A DNA stretch of 20,450 nucleotides from NCBI GenBank assembly GCA_002404095.1, contig DHJA01000085.1, positions 8,477 to 28,926 of the forward strand. The letters are read 5' to 3'. Within the stretch, counting starts at the first letter, position 1; every line of letters begins with the position of its first letter. Source of the stretch: Planctomycetaceae bacterium UBA4732. Its GTDB lineage: Bacteria > Planctomycetota > Planctomycetia > Gemmatales > Gemmataceae. Below, one piece after another: positions 15,028-20,450 of the stretch. The translations under genes and the position numbers were made by a program. Below the pieces are notes generated by a model, which saw only the letters and a program-made list of their open reading frames with translations, had not been told where the DNA came from and searched no databases.

Positions 15028-15053
15028 GAGCCGCCCGTGGGGACGGGCGGCTC
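15028..15053. terminator. Strong GC hairpin after the small membrane protein
   Basis: Perfect 11-bp arms GAGCCGCCCGT (15028-15038) and ACGGGCGGCTC (15043-15053) enclose the loop GGGG. It lies 35 bp after the stop of the membrane-protein gene. On the minus strand it is followed by TCGTCTTTTACT, a better T-tract than on the plus strand. It probably ends plus-strand transcription, or blocks read-through both ways; it may also belong to the palindromic repeats seen elsewhere in this window. Confidence 0.6.
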
Positions 15054-15356
15054 GGGTGATAGGGTCTTTGAATTGGGTCTGGCGGGAGGGGGATAGGAGA
15101 AGCAGCGTGTCGGCGCCCGGTTGGCGTCGATCCGGCAAGGCTCTGGATCAGGAGGACGGGATCGCCTCCTGAAGCCTATCCGGTCACTTAGGGACGGTTG
15201 TTCCGTACCAGCCGTCCGAGCGTCCCGACCGCCGCTTCGCGTTCTTGATCGGGTCGTGAGTGAGTAAAGCATTCGCCGTGCCAGAAATATCGCCGACCGC
15301 GCCGATTTCTCTTCAACTGCTTGAAATCACGGGACTTGACGCCGATAATCCATCCA

Positions 15357-15369
15357 GACGCCAGGCGTC
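15357..15369. promoter_or_regulatory. Possible operator upstream of rhamnulokinase
   Basis: GACGCC-A-GGCGTC is a perfect 6+1+6 palindrome about 85 bp before the rhaB start. A regulator site for rhamnose control is a guess from position; a short palindrome of this GC content can also arise by chance. Confidence 0.25.
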
Positions 15370-15452
15370 AAACTCGACGCGGTTTGTAAAAAGGTTAGAA
15401 CGGTTGTAACTGTCGCCGATGGAATCGTCGGCGTTTGTGGAAAACTCTTCCC

Positions 15453-16922
15453 ATGACCAAACTCCTTGCCTTTGACCTCGGCGCCGAGAGCGGCCGTGCC
15501 GTGCTGGGGCATTTCGACGGCCGACAACTCCGTCTCGAAGTTCTAACACGGTTCGCCAACGAGCCAGTGCGGACGCTCGACGCCCTCCACTGGGACGTGC
15601 TGCGACTGCATCACGATATGCTGGCCGGGATGCGCCTGTGCGCCGCCGAACACGGCGGCGCCGATGGCGTCGGCGTCGATACATGGGGCGTCGATTTTGC
15701 GCTGCTCGGCCGCAGCGGCGAGCTGCTGGGCAACCCGCGCCACTATCGCGATCGGCATACCGAAGGCGTCATGGAACGCGCCTTCGCCGTCATGCCGCGC
15801 CAGGAGCTATTTCGGCAAACGGGCATCCAGTTTATGCGCTTTAACTCGCTGTTCCAGTTGCTGGCGCTAAAGCGCGACGATTCGCCGCTGCTGGAAGCGG
15901 CCGAAACGCTGCTGTTCATGCCCGACCTGTTCCACTATTTCTTCACCGGCGAAAAAGTGAACGAATACACCGACGCCAGCACCAGCCAGATGCTCGACCC
16001 TGCCACGCGGACCTGGGCGGCCGGCCTGCTCCGCGCGTTCGGATTACCGGAGTGCATTCAAGGAAGGATCGTGCAGCCGGGCACGGTGTTGGGGCCGTTG
16101 CATCGCACGGTGGCGGACGATACGGGCTTGATAGGGACGAAAGTGGTGGCGCCGGCGACGCACGATACGGCGGCGGCGGTGGCGGGGGTGCCGGCGCAGG
16201 GCGATGCGTGGGCGTACATCAGTTCGGGTACATGGTCGCTGATGGGCGTGGAACTAGCAGAGCCGCAGGTCAACGAGGAGACGCTCGCGGCCAACTTCAC
16301 CAATGAAGGCGGCGTAGGCGGCACAGTGCGGCTCTTAAAGAACATTATGGGTTTGTGGTTGGTGCAGGAGTGTCGGCGCGCCTGGGAGCGGATCGGCATG
16401 ACCTACAGCTACGAAGCGCTGATGCGGTTGGCGGAAAAGGCGCCGCCGTTCGTCAGCGTGGTGAATCCCAACGACGATTCGTTCCTCTTGCCGGCCAACA
16501 TGCCGGAGGCGTTGGCCGCTTATTGCCGGCGGACGGGGCAGCCGGCGCCGGCCGATCCGGGGGCGACGGTGCGCTGCGCGCTGGAGAGTCTGGCGCTATG
16601 CTATCGGTGGGTGCTGGAGCGATTGGAGGGGCTGACGGGCAAGCGGTTGGAGGCGATCCACATCGTTGGCGGCGGTTGTCAGAACGTCTTACTGAATCAG
16701 CTGACGGCGGACGCCTGCGACCGGCCGGTGTTGGCCGGCCCGGTGGAGGCAACGGCCATCGGCAACGTGCTGACGCAGGCCATCGGCCTCGGCGTTCTCG
16801 GCTCGTTGGCCGACGCGCGTGAGGTAGTGCGGCGGTCGTTCGAGGTGCGCACCTTCGAGCCGCGGAACGCCGACGCCTGGCAAGGGCCGTATGCTCACTT
16901 TCAATCGCTTCGCGGCGCATGA
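15453..16922 (+). CDS. rhaB: Rhamnulokinase
   Basis: The 489-residue protein is an FGGY carbohydrate kinase most like rhamnulokinase, which phosphorylates L-rhamnulose to L-rhamnulose 1-phosphate with ATP. The N-terminal phosphate-binding motif FDLGAESGRAVLG is at residues 7-19, GVDTWGVDF at 74-82, the catalytic aspartate D238 in HDTAAAVAGVP, YISSGTWS at 255-262, and the ADP-binding glycine motif GGGCQN at 406-411 followed by GPVEATAIGNVLTQ. The Ala-Glu-Ser-Gly in motif 1 and the position of the catalytic Asp fit RhaB better than xylulokinase or glycerol kinase. Start taken at the ATG 15453; its ribosome binding site is weak (GGAAAA 13 bp upstream). No rhamnose isomerase, aldolase or transporter is adjacent, so it is a stand-alone member of the rhamnose/fucose pathways. 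Confidence 0.9.
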   Translation: MTKLLAFDLGAESGRAVLGHFDGRQLRLEVLTRFANEPVRTLDALHWDVLRLHHDMLAGMRLCAAEHGGADGVGVDTWGVDFALLGRSGELLGNPRHYRDRHTEGVMERAFAVMPRQELFRQTGIQFMRFNSLFQLLALKRDDSPLLEAAETLLFMPDLFHYFFTGEKVNEYTDASTSQMLDPATRTWAAGLLRAFGLPECIQGRIVQPGTVLGPLHRTVADDTGLIGTKVVAPATHDTAAAVAGVPAQGDAWAYISSGTWSLMGVELAEPQVNEETLAANFTNEGGVGGTVRLLKNIMGLWLVQECRRAWERIGMTYSYEALMRLAEKAPPFVSVVNPNDDSFLLPANMPEALAAYCRRTGQPAPADPGATVRCALESLALCYRWVLERLEGLTGKRLEAIHIVGGGCQNVLLNQLTADACDRPVLAGPVEATAIGNVLTQAIGLGVLGSLADAREVVRRSFEVRTFEPRNADAWQGPYAHFQSLRGA

Positions 16923-17015
16923 AACGCCAACGCCACAACAGGAGTATTAGGAGTGGTCGGGAAATGACGGTCAAACGGTCCGATTTCAAGCTCGGGGGCA
17001 ACGAAAAGATCGGGT

Positions 17016-17041
17016 AAACCGCTCCCTGACGGTCGCGGCTC
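17016..17041 (+). repeat. 26-bp repeat unit, copy 1
   Basis: The segment containing CCGCTCCCTGACGGTCGCGG recurs over 26 identical bases at 18404-18429 in the same orientation. Here it stands alone, without the inverted partner that accompanies copy 2. It is located in the 155 bp leader region between rhaB and the gene starting at 17078. Confidence 0.85.
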
Positions 17042-17077
17042 TGACACGATCTATCAACACCGCGGAAGGAAATGGTC

Positions 17078-18337
17078 ATGCGTCGAAAACTGTACTGTCT
17101 CGTGATTCTGGCGCTGGCCTTCACGGCCAGCCGGGCGCCCGCAGCCGCGCCGCTGGCCGAGAAATATCTGCTCGACGGCAAGTTGGCCGAAGGCGCCAAG
17201 GCCCTGCAAGGGCGCCTCAAGGAAGACCCCAAGGACGACCAGGCCCGTTTCGGCCTGGGTGTGGTGCAATTCCTACAGAGCTTCGAGCACCTGGGCGGCA
17301 GCCTGCACAAATACGGCCTGCGCACGGAGAAGTCGTTCCTGCGAGCGCCGCCGCAGGTCAAGGAGTTCCTGGCGCAGAATCCCAACCCCGAGACGCTGAC
17401 CTACAAGGCCGCCCGTCAGGTGGTCCAGACCTGGATCGACGATCTGGTCAAGGCCGAGGCCACGCTGGCGGAGGTGAAGGATGCGGAGGTCAAGATGCCG
17501 CTGCACGTCGCCCTCATCAAGATCGACCCGTTCGGCCAGGACAAGCCGATTAGCGCGGCCTTCCTGTTGGGACGGCTCGAGGGTCTCCCCCCGGAGGCGC
17601 GCAAGCAGGCTGAGAAGTTGGTGGTCGGCTTCGACCGCGGCGACGTGAGCTGGCTGCGTGGCTACCTTCACTTCCTGGCGGCGTTCGGCGAACTGTTGCT
17701 GGCGGTGGACGGACAGGAGGCCTTCGAGTGCGGCGCTCATTTGCTGTTCGAGAAGGTGGAGACGCCGCATACCTTCCTGCTGGAAAACCGTCGCGGCTTC
17801 GACGAGGCGGGGTTTGGGTGGGCGGATCATCCCTTGTGGTCGGACGTGGTTTCGTTCATCCACCAGATGACGCGGCTGCCGATCAAGGAACCTGCCCGGA
17901 CAAAGGCGGCGCTGGAACACTTGGAGGCGGGGGTCGCCCAGGCGAAGGAGATGTGGAAATACATCCTGGCGGAGACGGACGACGACAACGAGTGGATCCC
18001 CAACCCCAAGCAGACCGGGGTTATAGGCGTCAAGGTGACCCAAGAGATGGTCGATTCCTGGCTGGAAGCGCTGGACGAGGCGGAGTTGATCTTGAAGGGC
18101 CAGAAGCTGATCCCGTTCTGGCGCGGCAAGGAAGGCGAGCGCGGCGTGAACCTGCGCCGCGTCTTCACCGAGCCGCGGACCTTCGACCCGATCGAATGGG
18201 TGCAGGGGACGGCGGCCACGCCGTACCTGGAGAAGGGGCCGCTGACGAAGCTCGCCGATCCGCGCGTGGGGGGCCGGCTCACCAACGCCTTTGGCGGCCC
18301 CTTCCAGTTCATCGGCTTCGGCTTCTGGTTCAACTGA
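17078..18337 (+). CDS. Secreted protein of unknown function with TPR-like N-terminus
   Basis: The 419-residue protein starts MRRKLYCLVILALAFTASRA, a signal peptide with likely cleavage near AAA (22-24). Residues about 26-62 (AEKYLLDGKLAEGAKALQGR, then LKEDPKDDQARFGLGVVQFL) fit one TPR-like helical pair. The rest is mostly helical and charged (VVQTWIDDLVKAEATLAEVK, DSWLEALDEAELILKGQ) and ends in an aromatic/Gly-rich tail (GGPFQFIGFGFWFN) that could insert in, or contact, the outer membrane. I do not recognise a family. I chose the second of two close ATGs (17078, not 17072) because GGAAGG then has a proper 10-bp distance. The gene is flanked by identical 26-bp repeats (17016-17041 and 18404-18429). 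Confidence 0.8.
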   Translation: MRRKLYCLVILALAFTASRAPAAAPLAEKYLLDGKLAEGAKALQGRLKEDPKDDQARFGLGVVQFLQSFEHLGGSLHKYGLRTEKSFLRAPPQVKEFLAQNPNPETLTYKAARQVVQTWIDDLVKAEATLAEVKDAEVKMPLHVALIKIDPFGQDKPISAAFLLGRLEGLPPEARKQAEKLVVGFDRGDVSWLRGYLHFLAAFGELLLAVDGQEAFECGAHLLFEKVETPHTFLLENRRGFDEAGFGWADHPLWSDVVSFIHQMTRLPIKEPARTKAALEHLEAGVAQAKEMWKYILAETDDDNEWIPNPKQTGVIGVKVTQEMVDSWLEALDEAELILKGQKLIPFWRGKEGERGVNLRRVFTEPRTFDPIEWVQGTAATPYLEKGPLTKLADPRVGGRLTNAFGGPFQFIGFGFWFN

Positions 18338-18360
18338 GAAACTGTTCCCGAAGGGTATTA

Positions 18361-18430
18361 CGAGCCGCGACCGTTAGGGAGCGGGGGGCGGCTCGCGCCC
18401 CGAAAACCGCTCCCTGACGGTCGCGGCTCG
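18361..18430. repeat. Nested inverted repeat between convergent genes (contains repeat copy 2)
   Basis: 24-bp arms at 18361-18384 and 18407-18430 pair with a single T/C difference (left arm starts CGAGCCGCGACCGTTAGGGA). Between them GGGGCG (18385-18390) and CGCCCC (18396-18401) form an inner hairpin. The right arm includes the same 26 bp found at 17016-17041. It lies 23 bp after the secreted-protein gene and 5 bp beyond the end of the convergent zwf gene, so it can act as a terminator for both. The structure resembles REP/BIME-type elements. Confidence 0.88.
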
Positions 18431-18435
18431 TCCAT

Positions 18436-20391
18436 TCAGGAAGCCGGCGCCGCCGACGGATAACGGCTCTTGACCATCTCGCGCAGCGAAGCGGCGAACT
18501 GCGGATGTTGGTCGAGGACTCGCTTGAAATCCGCCTTGTCCAGGACGAACAGGTCGCACGCCTTCAGCGCGCGGATCGAAGCCGAGCGCGCCTGCTCCAA
18601 CAAAAGGCTGAGTTCGCCGAAAAAGTCTCCATCGTAGAGGGTTGACAGCACTTTGCCCGCCCCGTCGAGCACCTCCACCTGGCCGCGACAGATGAAGAAC
18701 ATTTCGTTGCCCATATCTCCTTTTTTGATGATAAAGTCCCCGGCCGAATAAACGACAGGTTTCAACATCATGGCCAGGTTTTGAAGGAAGACCGGGCCGC
18801 CTCCTTGGAAGAGAGGGACTTTTTCCAGATTGTCCCGGTTGATGACCTCCACCCACTGCCGGCCGTCGCGCTCGACCAGGCCGTAAGCCGCCTTCGGTCC
18901 CCAGGAGCCGGCCGGATAGTTCGGAAATTCAAACGGCGCCGCGCTGGACCAGGCGTCAAGCAACGGCTGGGCGACGCGCCAGGCGGACTCGACCAGATCG
19001 GTGCGCGAGAAGAGCGTGGCGTCGCCGATCATGCAGTTGTAGAGCAGAACTTCGTAACCGGTGCCGCGCGACGCCTCGAAGGCCTCGCGGTAGTCGAAGC
19101 GCATGTTCACCTTTTGCAGAAACATCGACGGCCCCGGATTCTTGGCGTGGAAACGGAACTCAATGCCCTGATCCGGTTGGATGTGGAACAGCAGCCGGTT
19201 GGATTCCAAGGTGTTCGCCGCGGGCGTGTCGCGGAAAATCACTTGCGGCACTTTCTTGAACTGAACGATGATTTCGGTGCCGCGCTTCCACAGCGCCTTG
19301 CCCGAACGTAGGTAGATCGGCACCCCTTCCCAGCGCCAGTTGTCGATAAGGAGTTTGCAGGCCGCGAATGTCTCCGTTGCCGATTGTGGGTTCACGTCCG
19401 GCTCTTCCCGGTAGCCCGGCGTCACCGTGCCGTCGGCCTTCCTTCCGGGGCCGTACTGGCCGCGGACGACGTTTAGCGCGACCTCCGCAGGCGTCATGAC
19501 GCGAACGGCGTCCATGAGCTTGGCCTTCTCGTTGCGGATCGCGTCCGGCTTGAACGAGGCCGGCGCCTCCATGCACAAGTAGGCCAACATCTGGAACATA
19601 TGATTCTGGATCATGTCGCGCAAAACGCCGACCGTGTCGTAATACTTGCCCCGTCCCTCCACGCCGACCGTCTCCGAGACGGTGAATTGGATGTGATCCA
19701 CATGGTGTTTGTTCCACAACGGCTCAAAGATGCCGTTGGAGAAGCGGAAGGCGAGGAGGTTCTGGACCGTCTCTTTGCCAAGATAATGGTCGATCCGGTA
19801 TATCTGCGATTCGGACCAGTGGGCCAGCAGCTGGCCGTTGAGCTTGATCGCCGACGGCAGGTCGTGTCCGAAGGGCTTTTCGACGATGATGCGCGTCCAG
19901 CCTTTTTCGCGCTTCTTGAAACCCGCCTCATTGAGGTGTCCGGAGATCAGGCCGAAGACCGACGGTGGCGTGGCCATGTAAAAGATGATGTTGCCGCCGG
20001 CTTGATACTGGGCGTCGAGCTTGGCGACCAGCTCGGCCAAGCGCCGATAGGCTTCGGGATCGCTGAAGTTGCCCGGCGTGTAATAGAGGCGCGAGACGAG
20101 GTGCTGCCAGCTGCCTTCGTCATACTTTTGGCGCGTGCTGAACTTCTTGATGTCGTCCGTCATGCGCGCGCGGAAGTCATCGGTCGAAAGCTGGTCAAGA
20201 GCGATCCCGATAATGGCAAATTGCTCCGGCAATAGGCCGTCGCAAGTCAGGTTGTAGAAGGCCGGCATGAGCAGCCGTTTCGTCAGGTCGCCGGACGCGC
20301 CAAAAATCACGATCAGGCACGGCTCTCCCGGAGGGACGGTCCCACGGGACGCTTCGCCGACGGTTCGCTGGGTCTGCGTTTCAGTTGCCAT
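18436..20391 (-). CDS. zwf: Glucose-6-phosphate dehydrogenase fused to a C-terminal cyclic-nucleotide-binding domain
   Basis: The 651-residue protein is G6PD over about residues 20-515. It has the NADP motif IFGASGDLTKR (29-39), the substrate/active-site motif RIDHYLGKE (199-207) and VEKPFGHD (about 170-177). It oxidises glucose 6-phosphate to 6-phosphogluconolactone at the entry to the oxidative pentose phosphate pathway. Bacterial Zwf is normally about 480-510 residues. Here about 110 extra residues (about 526-636) form a cyclic-nucleotide-binding domain: a Gly-rich beta-roll (GDFIIKKGDMGNEMFFICRG) and the phosphate-binding cassette FFGELSLLLEQARSASIRA, with the Glu (593) and Arg (602) that usually contact cAMP or cGMP. 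The ATG at 20389-20391 is chosen over an upstream TTG. No pgl or gnd gene is adjacent. Regulation by a nucleotide is inferred. Confidence 0.93.
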   Translation of the reverse strand: MATETQTQRTVGEASRGTVPPGEPCLIVIFGASGDLTKRLLMPAFYNLTCDGLLPEQFAIIGIALDQLSTDDFRARMTDDIKKFSTRQKYDEGSWQHLVSRLYYTPGNFSDPEAYRRLAELVAKLDAQYQAGGNIIFYMATPPSVFGLISGHLNEAGFKKREKGWTRIIVEKPFGHDLPSAIKLNGQLLAHWSESQIYRIDHYLGKETVQNLLAFRFSNGIFEPLWNKHHVDHIQFTVSETVGVEGRGKYYDTVGVLRDMIQNHMFQMLAYLCMEAPASFKPDAIRNEKAKLMDAVRVMTPAEVALNVVRGQYGPGRKADGTVTPGYREEPDVNPQSATETFAACKLLIDNWRWEGVPIYLRSGKALWKRGTEIIVQFKKVPQVIFRDTPAANTLESNRLLFHIQPDQGIEFRFHAKNPGPSMFLQKVNMRFDYREAFEASRGTGYEVLLYNCMIGDATLFSRTDLVESAWRVAQPLLDAWSSAAPFEFPNYPAGSWGPKAAYGLVERDGRQWVEVINRDNLEKVPLFQGGGPVFLQNLAMMLKPVVYSAGDFIIKKGDMGNEMFFICRGQVEVLDGAGKVLSTLYDGDFFGELSLLLEQARSASIRALKACDLFVLDKADFKRVLDQHPQFAASLREMVKSRYPSAAPAS

Positions 20392-20450
20392 TGCCGGGGT
20401 CTCGCTGTACAATTGGGTTTGTAGTAAATCCAATAGGTCTTATATGTCCT

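Larger units (their letters stand above)
14994..15452. other. Intergenic region before rhamnulokinase
   Basis: These 459 bp hold a strong hairpin at 15028-15053 and a small palindrome at 15357-15369 (both listed separately). The rest, from about 15054 to 15350, shows no recognisable gene, RNA or repeat. Open frames here are rich in Arg, Ser and Pro and look like non-coding GC-rich sequence. Decayed gene remains are possible but I cannot identify any. Confidence 0.5.

Noticed and set aside
14687..15172. A 161-codon open frame overlapping the small membrane protein
   Set aside because: Its product is rich in Arg, His and Gly, has no recognisable motif, runs through a strong hairpin, and competes with a hydrophobic frame that has its own GGGAGAG ribosome binding site.
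14985..15272. A 95-codon minus-strand open frame in the region before rhaB
   Set aside because: Composition (Arg, Ser, Pro, Thr) is that of random GC-rich DNA; no ribosome binding site or family similarity is visible.
15054..15350. A structured non-coding RNA in the region before rhaB
   Set aside because: Some short inverted segments such as AGGAGG/CCTCCT near 15155 can pair, but there is no recognisable RNA family and no promoter or terminator framing it.
5214..16922. A sugar-acid or rhamnose catabolic cluster made of the hydroxyacid dehydrogenase, MFS carrier and rhamnulokinase
   Set aside because: The three genes are separated by many unrelated genes on different strands and lack the isomerase, aldolase or dehydratase that would define such a cluster.
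17016..18430. CRISPR-type repeats formed by the CCGCTCCCTGACGG copies
   Set aside because: Only two direct copies exist, 1.36 kb apart with a gene between; there are no regular spacers and no cas genes.

Overview
This roughly 20 kb, GC-rich window reads as chromosomal DNA of a planctomycete, most like the Gemmatales/Pirellulales. The assignment rests on gene content: a prepilin-like DUF1559 protein with an H-X9-DG tail, a PQQ-type propeller beginning NWPQYRGP, an ECF-type sigma factor, and several secreted proteins of types common in that phylum. It is an inference, because there is no rRNA or other phylogenetic marker. I see no tRNA, CRISPR array, transposase or phage gene.

Layout. 1-2284 (minus): start of a lipoyl-domain E2 gene, cut by the window edge, preceded in its operon by a fused E1 alpha/beta 2-oxoacid (or acetoin) dehydrogenase. 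2703-4391 (plus): a small secreted beta-rich protein, a DUF1559 pseudopilin, and the 3' scar of a second DUF1559 gene. 4510-6203 (minus): an ECF-type sigma factor with a downstream hairpin, and a D-2-hydroxyacid dehydrogenase. 6524-7723 (plus) and 7711-9078 (minus): a secreted protein and an MFS transporter, convergent and overlapping by 13 bp. 9195-12935 (plus): two secreted beta-propellers separated by a giant palindrome, then a secreted SGNH-like protein. 12923-14232 (minus): the methionine-salvage pair mtnD-mtnC, translationally coupled, and overlapping the SGNH-like gene by 13 bp. 14364-14993 (plus): an orphan XRE regulator and a small membrane protein. 15453-18337 (plus): rhamnulokinase and a secreted protein of unknown function. 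18436-20391 (minus): glucose-6-phosphate dehydrogenase fused to a cyclic-nucleotide-binding domain.

Functionally this is mixed carbon metabolism (E1/E2 complex, hydroxyacid dehydrogenase, MFS carrier, rhamnulokinase, oxidative pentose phosphate entry) among cell-envelope genes. Most genes are single transcription units or pairs rather than long operons.

The most unusual content is structural. Short perfect palindromes lie in frame inside coding genes: at the E2 linker, at the E1 alpha/beta junction and in the MtnC cap. The first two share the core CGCTCCGCG with different but self-complementary arms. A 26-bp repeat and its inverted partner flank the gene at 17078-18337, and a near-perfect 145-bp palindrome separates the two propeller genes. 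Together these look like dispersed palindromic elements, some tolerated within proteins. The G6PD-CNBD fusion is the most interesting protein-level observation.
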